Shown piece after piece: positions 32,710-39,654 of a stretch of 45,055 bases of DNA. A program made the translations under genes and the position numbers. How positions within the stretch are numbered: position 1 is the stretch's first letter; each line of letters opens with the position of its first letter. The notes below the pieces were generated by a model. That model was not told the origin of the DNA, searched no databases, and saw only the letters and a list, made by a program, of their open reading frames with translations. Source of the stretch: a virus; IMG/VR virus record IMGVR_UViG_3300020410_001053, positions 1 to 45,055 of that record. One strand, 5' to 3'.

Positions 32710-33685
32710 AATCAATTCCTACCATCTCGAAAACCTCTTTTCTAAAATTATTATACTCTTCTGGATTCTCCTCCAAGTATTTTGCCAAGTTAACTTTTCC
32801 TTGAATCTTTTCTCCATTCGGGAGTTTGAGCCATGCTCCAGCTTTCGAGATCAAACCAAAGTCTATCATCAAATCTGCCATCTCCATCTCTTTCCAGATT
32901 CCTTTACCATATCTGATATGGCTCTCCACCTTCTGTCCCGGAGGCCCAATCGCAGAGGTTGTAATTTGCCAGTGCACTGTTTGTCCTATCTGTGTGTCTC
33001 CTTGCATAAGAGCAGTAGAGTGGCTTGCGTGCAGCTTGACATCGACTTGATATTTCAAAGCGCTCCCTGATTTTTCTACTTTAGCTTTTCCTCTTCCAAA
33101 TCGTTGCAGATTCGCCATTAGATGCGTTATGCCAACGACTGTAACTCTATTAATTGGAAGGACGTTAGAAATCCTTCTGCAGAACTTTGCCAAAACTTTC
33201 TGAACACTCATAACTTGCATATCTGACAAGTCTCCTGTAAGCTCAGACTCGCTAGACAGGGCTGAAAACGAGTCCACAATAGCTAATGATCCGGGCTGAG
33301 TGTGTACAATATTGTCGATGATGCTGAGGTATTTTTCGGCAGACAATATATTGCCTTCTGTAGAGCCAATGATCTGCATTTTTTCTGCATCTAAGCTTAG
33401 GTCTGTGATGCCCTGCAAGTCTCTTTTCTTGAGACGGCCCTCAATGTTAGCGTAATATACCTTTCTCTCATAGTGCTTCTGCGCGTTAGCACAGAAAGTA
33501 AGTGCCGTTACAGTTTTTCCGACCTTCTCTGGGCCAGTCATAATAAATAATGAACCTTCAGGCACGCCTCCACCAAGAGCTATATCTAGCTTAGGACCTA
33601 CAGATAAGACTTCTAAGGGTCTTTCTGTTATTGAGGCGGGATCATGAAGGACATTACCATACTCTTTGATAATGTCTTTACTCAT
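32699..33685 (-). CDS. RecA/UvsX-like recombinase
   Basis: A 328-residue RecA-fold recombinase, expected to form filaments on ssDNA and drive strand exchange and replication restart. Walker A is GPEKVGKT at residues 51-58. YYANIEGRLKKRD follows where RecA has its catalytic Glu-containing strand. Walker B is SLAIVDSFSAL, and GITHLMANL is the strand before the DNA-binding loop. A C-terminal charged domain follows, as in UvsX and RecA. The size lies between Sak4 proteins and RecA. It sits with two nucleases, a possible annealing protein elsewhere on the strand and a helicase, a typical large-phage recombination set. Confidence 0.85.
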   Translation of the reverse strand: MSKDIIKEYGNVLHDPASITERPLEVLSVGPKLDIALGGGVPEGSLFIMTGPEKVGKTVTALTFCANAQKHYERKVYYANIEGRLKKRDLQGITDLSLDAEKMQIIGSTEGNILSAEKYLSIIDNIVHTQPGSLAIVDSFSALSSESELTGDLSDMQVMSVQKVLAKFCRRISNVLPINRVTVVGITHLMANLQRFGRGKAKVEKSGSALKYQVDVKLHASHSTALMQGDTQIGQTVHWQITTSAIGPPGQKVESHIRYGKGIWKEMEMADLMIDFGLISKAGAWLKLPNGEKIQGKVNLAKYLEENPEEYNNFRKEVFEMVGIDYES

Positions 33686-34112
33686 CCAAATCCCTTAACT
33701 TAGAAATAATTGATTTCTTATTATTGTTTGTTTTGTGTTTGACTTCTTCTGAGTCATTTATATTATACTCGGCACTCGCCGGTCTCTCGACAACTTGTTC
33801 AGCTTTTTCCTGAATTATTTTTTCTAGAAATGGAGACCTTAAAGAATAGGTAGACCAGCACCTCTTATCTCTAAGCGCGGCCACTATAGGTTCTTCCCCA
33901 TATTTTTTTATAAGCTTGTTAGCCAAAGTTATTTGATACTTATAATACTTCGACCACTCTTTATTCTCCCAGAATTTTATAGGGAGTTCCTTCTTCTCTC
34001 GTTGAGCCTTCTTTTCACATACTAGTTCTGTTATGTACTGAGATGCTGATACCCAGCCTCCCGGAGAATACCGAGAGGGATACCTGCTCTTTTCGCTTCT
34101 GTTTTTTGCCAT
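33678..34112 (-). CDS. Uncharacterised basic protein upstream of recombinase
   Basis: A 144-residue protein rich in Lys, Arg, Glu and Ser. The first 30 residues are basic and proline-containing (SRYPSRYSPGGWVSASQY), and the middle is helical, with WSKYYKYQITLANKLIKKYG. The tail is polar with a Lys/Asn run. It has no enzyme motif, membrane span or zinc site. It overlaps the recombinase start by 8 bases, with an ATG 14 bases after the aminotransferase stop. It could bind nucleic acid or the recombinase. I recall proteins of this composition in other large phages, but no function. Confidence 0.55.
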   Translation of the reverse strand: MAKNRSEKSRYPSRYSPGGWVSASQYITELVCEKKAQREKKELPIKFWENKEWSKYYKYQITLANKLIKKYGEEPIVAALRDKRCWSTYSLRSPFLEKIIQEKAEQVVERPASAEYNINDSEEVKHKTNNNKKSIISKLRDLDE

Positions 34113-34126
34113 CTGTCATCTTTATG

Positions 34127-35239
34127 TTAAAACTCTTTAATAGCGTCTATAACATATTGTACTTGCTCTTCTTCCAATTTAGGATATAAAGGTACATAAA
34201 ATCCGCAATTCCCTAACTCGTCTGATCTTGGATATTCCTTGTCTGTTATATCTTTAAGGAACTCTTGCCTATGTATTGGCTGGAAGTATGTCCTAGAATC
34301 AATACCTCTATCCGCTATATGCTGCCTAATATTATTCCTTGCCTCCTCACTATTGGCAAGTAGAGGCATAACCCATAGCCCAGAATTTTTAACAGCTTCA
34401 GGAACTCTCACACTATCTAGATCTTGCATCTGCTCCTCATACATGTCACGGTATTTCCTTCTTTTTTCCATGAACTCAGGAGCCTTCTTGACTTGCTCTA
34501 AGCCTATTGCAGCCTGCATGTCTGTCATCCTATATCCAAACGCACGTTCTGTATGACAAAAATGTTTTCCCGGAGTGAAAGCATGCATTCTGACTCTATC
34601 AAGTCTTTCCTTGTCTTCTAATACATCCGTTACAACCATTCCTCCCTCTCCAGTTGTAATGTTCTTATTAGAATAAAAACTGAAAATAGCTAGATCAGAG
34701 AATGACCCAACAGGCTTCCCTTCCAGCAGCGCGAAGTGAGACTCAGCACAGTCTTCAATAAACTTTATACCTTTTCCTTTACATAAGTTAGAGATAGCTA
34801 CTGTGTCTTTTACTGGCTCCCCATATGTGTGGACAATTATAACAGCTTTCGTTCTGTCTGTAATACAGTCCTGCACAGTTTTCAAAGAGACATTTCCCAC
34901 GTCATTGTCAGATTCAGCGAATACCGGAGTTGCTCCTGTGAGTAAGACAGCATTTGCAAGTGCTATCATTGTTAAGTTTGGTATAATAACCTCATCTCCC
35001 GGCCCAACATCACATACATGCAGGGCTAGATGCAGTGCTGTTGTGCCTGAGTTGCAAGCAGAACCATAAGTCTTTCCAGCCGTTTGTGCAATAGCATTTT
35101 CGAACTCTGCAACCCTCGGGCCTTGAGAAATCCAGTTCTCTGCCACACACCTGCCAACTGCATCGTACTCTTCTTTTCCTAAAGAGGGCTCAGCTATCCA
35201 GATTAATTTTTCTGCCTGTTTGTTAAGTACCGGGTCCAT
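34127..35239 (-). CDS. DegT/DnrJ/EryC1-type sugar aminotransferase
   Basis: A 370-residue PLP-dependent enzyme that converts a 4-keto (or 3-keto) nucleotide sugar to an amino sugar. The conserved SGTTALHLAL near residue 63 positions the cofactor, DEVIIPNLTMIA follows, and FIEDCAESH carries the Asp-x-x-x-x-H that contacts the pyridine ring. SFYSNKNITTGEGGM contains the catalytic Lys192. Full length and all key residues are present, with a good ribosome site (aaagga). It follows a glycosyltransferase and a formyltransferase, so the probable product is an N-formyl amino sugar such as formyl-perosamine. The exact sugar is inference. No dehydratase is visible in the window. Confidence 0.88.
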   Translation of the reverse strand: MDPVLNKQAEKLIWIAEPSLGKEEYDAVGRCVAENWISQGPRVAEFENAIAQTAGKTYGSACNSGTTALHLALHVCDVGPGDEVIIPNLTMIALANAVLLTGATPVFAESDNDVGNVSLKTVQDCITDRTKAVIIVHTYGEPVKDTVAISNLCKGKGIKFIEDCAESHFALLEGKPVGSFSDLAIFSFYSNKNITTGEGGMVVTDVLEDKERLDRVRMHAFTPGKHFCHTERAFGYRMTDMQAAIGLEQVKKAPEFMEKRRKYRDMYEEQMQDLDSVRVPEAVKNSGLWVMPLLANSEEARNNIRQHIADRGIDSRTYFQPIHRQEFLKDITDKEYPRSDELGNCGFYVPLYPKLEEEQVQYVIDAIKEF

Positions 35240-35252
35240 TATATATCCTTTC

Positions 35253-36311
35253 TTAAGAACTTGTTACCCTTTTTATGTTTTCAAATATTTCTTTAGATAC
35301 ATTGTCTATTAAGTATCTCTCACAAAATTTTCTTCTTTCTTTAATATCTATTTCGGGCTTATCTCTATTATATAGATGCTTTATTTGTGCCTTTAAGTCT
35401 TCACGATAATCTCCACGAAAGTAGACTCCTCTATCTTGAAAAATTTCTCTAGCCCCTGAAAACTTCGAATCTGAAATAAGCACATCCTTGCCATGATAGT
35501 AACCCTCTAGTAAGCTCAAGCCTCCAGTTGACGACTCAGCATATTCACTAGCCAAGAATTCACAGTTCAAGATATAGTGCTTGTATTCCTCAAAGGGTAG
35601 CCCGTGTTCAGATTTTACTATACTATATGTAAAGTCTCTATCACTTTCATCCTCGCCGTTAAGCTCATCACATGAGTGATAAATCCATCCAGTACACGAG
35701 TCTTGCTCATAGTTTCTAAGAGGATGATATATAAATCTCTCTGGCATGTTCTCAGGAGGGGCTTCCTTTGGGGCATCAAAAGGCTCAAACCAAGGTCGAA
35801 TAACTTTCATTCTTTCCTGCGGGACTCCATATATCTCATGTGTCCTCAACATTGTTCCCACAGAGGAGCACCATACCTCATGACATTGATTAAGGTAGTC
35901 ACACCTGCCGTCTGCAAATGACATCCAAGGATACATATCCCAAACATATACAATTGCTTTTTTGTCTTTGTAACCTTCTATAAGTGATGACAGTGCAGGA
36001 TTGTCTACACCTTGCATGGACAAGATTATATCGGCTTCCTCTGCAAAGTCTATTGAATTCCTCCACGCAGACGCTCCTTTTCTCAAGTACCCGAATGGTA
36101 CTACTGTATTCGGAGACTGACCGTCTTCTCCATCCCATACGACTTGTTGCCCAGCAAGATCTATATCTTCAGTATTCAAATCAAATATGTTCACATTTGC
36201 CCCAAGCTCTTCCAGCTTAGGAACCAAGCTCATAGCTAGCCTAGCAACAGTGCTCTTTTTTTCTTTGACCCCTGCTGCGGCGCTATTATATATATAAGAT
36301 ATTTTTACCAT
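35253..36311 (-). CDS. Glycosyltransferase (GT-B type), paralogue of 36932-37783
   Basis: A 352-residue GT-B glycosyltransferase. The N-terminal half contains VKISYIYNSAAAGVKEKKST and the interdomain YVWDMYPWMSF. The donor half ends in ESSTGGLSLLEGYYHGKDVL and SDSKFSGAREIF, the family's Glu-containing donor-binding loop. The same loop (STGGMSLIEAY, then PYMGAKEYF) occurs in the gene at 36932-37783, so the two are paralogues within the cassette. It lies 3 bases after the formyltransferase and before the aminotransferase, which suggests it transfers the amino sugar or the sugar next to it. Confidence 0.75.
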   Translation of the reverse strand: MVKISYIYNSAAAGVKEKKSTVARLAMSLVPKLEELGANVNIFDLNTEDIDLAGQQVVWDGEDGQSPNTVVPFGYLRKGASAWRNSIDFAEEADIILSMQGVDNPALSSLIEGYKDKKAIVYVWDMYPWMSFADGRCDYLNQCHEVWCSSVGTMLRTHEIYGVPQERMKVIRPWFEPFDAPKEAPPENMPERFIYHPLRNYEQDSCTGWIYHSCDELNGEDESDRDFTYSIVKSEHGLPFEEYKHYILNCEFLASEYAESSTGGLSLLEGYYHGKDVLISDSKFSGAREIFQDRGVYFRGDYREDLKAQIKHLYNRDKPEIDIKERRKFCERYLIDNVSKEIFENIKRVTSS

Positions 36312-36314
36312 CCA

Positions 36315-36932
36315 CTATCCTCCTTCTGGATAATAGGACAAATAAATTTTTTCACCTAAGCTATTGTAAAAGAAAGCCTTTTCTTTTTCCTCAAAAGTGA
36401 ATGCTCTGACAATATGGGTTATATCTTTGGCTGACGGCAGATGCTTTTTGAGATAGACCGAGCCTCCTTTATTCTGTACAGTTTTGTATTCTCCTGATAA
36501 AATCCTAGAGAGGTTATCACAGAACATATTATAAAGAATGTCCATACATCTATAGAAGACAGTCTCTGCCGTATCTTTATTGCTTATCAAGGTCTTTTTT
36601 ATCTCTATAATCGGTCCGCTGTCTATACCTGAGTCTATCTCATGCAGTGTAACCCCTGCTTCAGGCTCTTTGTTTATTATAGCCCAACTGTACGTAGCAG
36701 AACCTTTATACTCTGGAAGTATTCCCGGATGGAAGTTTACACATCTTTCACGACTACTTATAAAATCCTCGTCTATGATTGTATCGTATAGTACTGAGAC
36801 AAATATGTCTGACTCTTGCATGTTGTCGCATAGGGAGTATCCTTTTGGCAGATTCTCAGATGCAAAAGAAACACACTTACTCCCTATCTCTTCCATTCTA
36901 GAAGATGCTATATAAACATTCTTTGTTGACAT
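36315..36932 (-). CDS. Sugar N-formyltransferase (Met-tRNA formyltransferase fold)
   Basis: A 206-residue formyltransferase, moving a formyl group from 10-formyltetrahydrofolate onto an amino sugar. The catalytic triad is visible: Asn and His in CVNFHPGILPEYKG and Asp in IDSGIDSGPIIEI. The start at ATG 36932 overlaps the upstream stop (TGATG). A GTG one codon earlier is possible. It is shorter than Met-tRNA formyltransferase and lacks its tRNA-binding tail, which fits sugar formyltransferases. Next to the DegT aminotransferase and two glycosyltransferases it suggests an N-formyl amino sugar in the phage-made glycan. Confidence 0.8.
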   Translation of the reverse strand: MSTKNVYIASSRMEEIGSKCVSFASENLPKGYSLCDNMQESDIFVSVLYDTIIDEDFISSRERCVNFHPGILPEYKGSATYSWAIINKEPEAGVTLHEIDSGIDSGPIIEIKKTLISNKDTAETVFYRCMDILYNMFCDNLSRILSGEYKTVQNKGGSVYLKKHLPSAKDITHIVRAFTFEEKEKAFFYNSLGEKIYLSYYPEGG

Positions 36933-37783
36933 CACTGCTCTTCTAGGGCCTCTACAATACTTTTTGCCATTGTGCTTATGCCAAATTCATGCCTACAAAA
37001 ATCTTTTCTGTCCTGTAAGTCTTCGTTATGTGACCCTCTGTTTTCCCACATATTAAGGATTTGCTGTTTCATCGACTCATAGCTAGGATCGAAGTAATAC
37101 GCACGTTCTTTAAAATATTCTTTAGCTCCCATATAAGGGGAGTCACAAACTAGAACATTCTTACCTAGATTGTAAGCTTCTATCAATGACATGCCTCCAG
37201 TCGAGGCCTCATACCAAGGACAAATAACGAATGAAGAATGAGCAATTATCCATTGGTATTCTTCCCAAGAACGAGTGTTTCCTACTCTTATGTATGGTAT
37301 ATTGAGTTCGTTACATGCTCTTGAAGCCCAGCCAGAATGTCTATCTGGTATATCCCTTAATGGATCGCACACATAGCCGTCATCGGCAATATCATCGTAA
37401 TCAAACAGTTGAGCATAAGCCGGAACAATCATAGTTCTTGCTTCTTCTATTCCCCAATGCTGATTTAACCTCATCACCTGCCCATAAGATGGAACCATTA
37501 CAAGGTCGCTGGCTTTACACTGCTCCCCAAATGGTCTCCAGTCGAACATGTAGGTATGATCCCATATCCATTCGTAGCAGTCCCAGCAGTAAGTAGTGAT
37601 CTTTGCTTCAGGAATTGATTCTCTTATTCCCAGCATCTGGTCTTCACCTCCAGTCTGCAAAGACAAGAAGTGTGTGCAGTCCTCTGTAGGACTTCCTTCC
37701 TGTACCTCAGCGTGCTCCCTTATCGCTGAAATCAAATTTCTAGCATACTGTAGATTGTCTCTATGTTGTATGAAGATTTTCAT
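36932..37783 (-). CDS. Glycosyltransferase (GT-B type)
   Basis: A 283-residue GT-B glycosyltransferase, related to the gene at 35253. The N-terminal part starts MKIFIQHRDNLQYARNLISA, with CWDCYEWIWDH in the interdomain region. The donor loop is YEASTGGMSLIEAYNLGKNV, with the active-site-type Glu. It is shorter than its paralogue by about 70 residues, chiefly in the N-terminal half. It starts with an ATGA overlap to the preceding small HTH gene, and its stop overlaps the formyltransferase start (TGATG). It opens the sugar cassette that ends with the aminotransferase. Confidence 0.75.
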   Translation of the reverse strand: MKIFIQHRDNLQYARNLISAIREHAEVQEGSPTEDCTHFLSLQTGGEDQMLGIRESIPEAKITTYCWDCYEWIWDHTYMFDWRPFGEQCKASDLVMVPSYGQVMRLNQHWGIEEARTMIVPAYAQLFDYDDIADDGYVCDPLRDIPDRHSGWASRACNELNIPYIRVGNTRSWEEYQWIIAHSSFVICPWYEASTGGMSLIEAYNLGKNVLVCDSPYMGAKEYFKERAYYFDPSYESMKQQILNMWENRGSHNEDLQDRKDFCRHEFGISTMAKSIVEALEEQ

Positions 37784-38061
37784 TTTATTTTGTGTATAGC
37801 TGCGTCTCTTGTTTTCTTAGGTATTGTGTTTCTCATTCTGTCAATTCTTTGAGATGTGGCTTCAGTCATAACTGCCAGCCCCTTACTTTTATGCTCCTTC
37901 TTTTCAGGTTCTTCTATAGAGCTCACATATTCTGAGACTAAGTCCACGTCTCTTGATAGAGATTTTGCTATTTCCGAAACATCCATACCGTTGGACACCA
38001 TTCCCTCAATTGCATATTGTTCGGTCTTTGTCAACTTTTTTGCGTTAGATAGTTTACCCAT
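37780..38061 (-). CDS. Small HTH-like protein
   Basis: Starting at ATG 38061 (a TAATG overlap with the preceding stop) this protein has about 93 residues. The longer frame adds ten residues before it. TKTEQYAIEGMVSNGMDVSE followed by IAKSLSRDVDLVSEY resembles a helix-turn-helix as found in sigma region 4 or small regulators, and a basic C-terminus follows (KKTRDAAIHKIK). It might bind DNA and control the downstream sugar cassette, to which it is coupled (ATGA). No experimental family can be named. Confidence 0.55.
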   Translation of the reverse strand: MGKLSNAKKLTKTEQYAIEGMVSNGMDVSEIAKSLSRDVDLVSEYVSSIEEPEKKEHKSKGLAVMTEATSQRIDRMRNTIPKKTRDAAIHKIK

Positions 38062-38444
38062 TATGAGTCCCTTTCTGCATTGTTCAACCAAGCTACATTT
38101 TTGGTCTTTAAAAATTTAATATACTTATCAAATACTTGTTCTGTTGCCTCTTTAAACTGCCACTCAGGACGCCCTGCGTGCCGCAATTGTTTTTTAGCTG
38201 TTCCCTCTGAATATAGGCCAATAGGATTGTATAGTCTTCCATATCGGCCTCTCTTAACGTAGTACTTTATCCTGTTGCCTACAGAAACTCTTTTTGCGTA
38301 AGCATTATGGTGGTCTTGTTCTTCACTTGGCAGTCTAGGATAGCCATCATCATCACTACTAGAGTGCTTACCAAAGATGGTAAAGACATCTACTATAGTA
38401 TTCGAGTCTCCACTCTGCTTCTCTGAATTAATTTTATGATACAT
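38061..38444 (-). CDS. Uncharacterised basic protein (127 aa)
   Basis: A 127-residue protein of unknown function with an acidic patch (SSSDDDGYPRLPSEEQDHHN) followed by a basic, Tyr-rich segment (RIKYYVKRGRYGRLYNPIGL) and a C-terminal helical part ending in RDS. The pattern could fit nucleic acid binding. It begins one base after the zinc-ribbon protein ends and overlaps the HTH-like gene by one base, so these three genes are one translational unit downstream of a terminator. No membrane or signal sequence. Confidence 0.55.
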   Translation of the reverse strand: MYHKINSEKQSGDSNTIVDVFTIFGKHSSSDDDGYPRLPSEEQDHHNAYAKRVSVGNRIKYYVKRGRYGRLYNPIGLYSEGTAKKQLRHAGRPEWQFKEATEQVFDKYIKFLKTKNVAWLNNAERDS

Positions 38445-38822
38445 CTAATTCCTCTTTCTCTTTTTATTGGTGGATTCTTTAGTCCATTTTGTTGAAGAAG
38501 AAGGCTTTTCCATTTTCTTCATTCCTTCTGGAAGCTTTTCCGATAGAGAGTCTTTTGTTTTTGTTTTTTGCTCTCTCAGCAGGTCTTCTACCCTATTCTT
38601 TCCTAGCTTCTTACTTTGCTTGTCTGCATAATGGCCTAGAGTCTTGGCCTCAGATAGCGAGTAGCTATAACCTCCATAGACATTATCCTCTCCATAGTCT
38701 CTATGGACAGGCTTTATTTTATTACAGCAAGGACACTTCTTTTTGTCCTTATACTCAGACCGATGACAAAAGATAGACCATTTATGGTCGCATTCGTCAC
38801 ACGCATAGCTATATTCTGGCAT
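38445..38822 (-). CDS. FmdB-like zinc-ribbon protein
   Basis: A 125-residue protein whose first 45 residues form a zinc ribbon: MPEYSYACDECDHKWSIFCH, then KKCPCCNKIKPVHRDYG. The opening P-x-Y-x-Y-x-C-x-x-C is typical of the FmdB putative-regulator family of small zinc ribbons. The rest is Lys/Glu/Ser-rich and probably disordered, ending in NKKRKRN. It is the first gene after the intrinsic terminator at 38834-38864, so it may start a new transcript, although no clear promoter is visible in the 55-base gap. The role is unknown, with regulation or assembly both possible. Confidence 0.65.
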   Translation of the reverse strand: MPEYSYACDECDHKWSIFCHRSEYKDKKKCPCCNKIKPVHRDYGEDNVYGGYSYSLSEAKTLGHYADKQSKKLGKNRVEDLLREQKTKTKDSLSEKLPEGMKKMEKPSSSTKWTKESTNKKRKRN

Positions 38823-38833
38823 TATGAAACCTT

Positions 38834-38864
38834 AAAAAACAATAGTAAGACCTATATACTATTG
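38834..38864 (-). terminator. AT-rich intrinsic terminator after phoH-like gene
   Basis: caatagta (38840-38847) and tactattg (38857-38864) form an 8-bp stem (9 with the next A-T pair) around a 9-base loop. On the minus strand the stem is followed at once by six U (plus-strand A, 38834-38839). It lies in the 55-base gap just downstream of the phoH-like stop (38878) and before the zinc-ribbon gene, so it separates the structural/PhoH unit from the sugar and replication unit. The stem is weak (three G-C pairs), so partial readthrough is likely. Confidence 0.65.
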
Positions 38865-38877
38865 TACCAGCAAACAG

Positions 38878-39564
38878 CTACTTAGTGTGTTCAAACTCAT
38901 GTAATTTTCTAAGAATTTTTGCGACGATGTCACTGCGGATTATATCAGAATAGTCTAGTTCGCATACTCCCACGCCCTCTACAAGTTCAAGACTGTCCAT
39001 GCATCTCTCAAGTCCTCCGCTTGAAGACCCCAGATCTGTTTGTCTTAGGTCTCCATTTATTACAGCTTTTGAGTTTCTACCTATTCTTGTTATGAACATC
39101 TTTATTTGCTCAAACGTAGCATTTTGAGCTTCATCTAAAATCATAAAGCAGTCATGAAAGTTCCTTCCTCTCATATACTCCAGAGGACAGAGTTCTATTG
39201 TGCCGTTGTCCCTGAGAGTCTCTACTCTAGTTGGTGTAAGATACATATTCATTTCCTCGATAATAGGAACTAAATATGGGTTTATTTTTTCTATAAGAGT
39301 TCCGGGAAGATGTCCCAGTCCACGCCCAGACTCTACAACAGGTCTAGTTATAATTATTTTTTTAAGCTTTTCTGACATTAGATATTCACATGCCAGACCA
39401 ACTGCAACACTAGTTTTTCCTGAGCCTGCGGGGCCGGAGCAAAAAGTAACATCCGAGTCTTCCATCTCGTCTATATAGATCTGTTGGTTTTTTGTCTTTG
39501 CTTTCAAAGACTTTCTTCTTTGCGGCTTTTCGTTTTGTGTTGTTGGCTTTCTTCTTCTTGCCAC
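38878..39564 (-). CDS. phoH: PhoH-like ATPase
   Basis: A 228-residue PhoH-family ATPase, frequent in marine phages. Walker A is GPAGSGKTSVAVGLACEYL near residue 43, RPVVESGRGLGHLPGTL follows, and Walker B is CFMILDEAQNAT. Then come GDLRQTDL and the C-terminal SDIIRSDIV, all conserved in the family. The start is GTG at 39564, supported by a ggag site 9 bases upstream. It may act in RNA turnover or phosphate stress during infection, but the family's true job in phages is unsettled. The N-terminal 30 residues are strongly basic. Confidence 0.88.
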   Translation of the reverse strand: MARRRKPTTQNEKPQRRKSLKAKTKNQQIYIDEMEDSDVTFCSGPAGSGKTSVAVGLACEYLMSEKLKKIIITRPVVESGRGLGHLPGTLIEKINPYLVPIIEEMNMYLTPTRVETLRDNGTIELCPLEYMRGRNFHDCFMILDEAQNATFEQIKMFITRIGRNSKAVINGDLRQTDLGSSSGGLERCMDSLELVEGVGVCELDYSDIIRSDIVAKILRKLHEFEHTK

Positions 39565-39570
39565 TAATGA

Positions 39571-39606
39571 ATCTCCAAAAATTATTATATGTATATAGTC
39601 CAGCTT
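39571..39606 (-). promoter_or_regulatory. Candidate weak promoter before phoH-like gene
   Basis: On the minus strand this gap contains TATAAT (39589-39584) about 20 bases before the GTG start, within an A/T-rich run, and a ggag ribosome site. No good -35 (TTGACA-like) box is seen at 17 bases. It may be a promoter for a phage-encoded or modified polymerase holoenzyme, or only AT-rich spacer. Confidence 0.2.
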
Positions 39607-39607
39607 G

Positions 39608-39627
39608 CCTGAGCCCGAAGACTCAGG
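39608..39627 (-). promoter_or_regulatory. C(UUCG)G tetraloop RNA hairpin
   Basis: On the minus strand, cctgagtc-ttcg-ggctcagg forms an 8-bp stem (one G-U pair) capped by the exceptionally stable C(UUCG)G tetraloop, 28 bases after the stop of the 604-aa virion-type gene. No U-tract follows directly, so it is probably a message-stabilising or processing hairpin, or a factor-assisted terminator, rather than a classic intrinsic terminator. Hairpins of this kind are known at gene ends in T4-type phages. Confidence 0.6.
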
Positions 39628-39654
39628 ACAAATTGAACTTTATTTTCAAAACAC

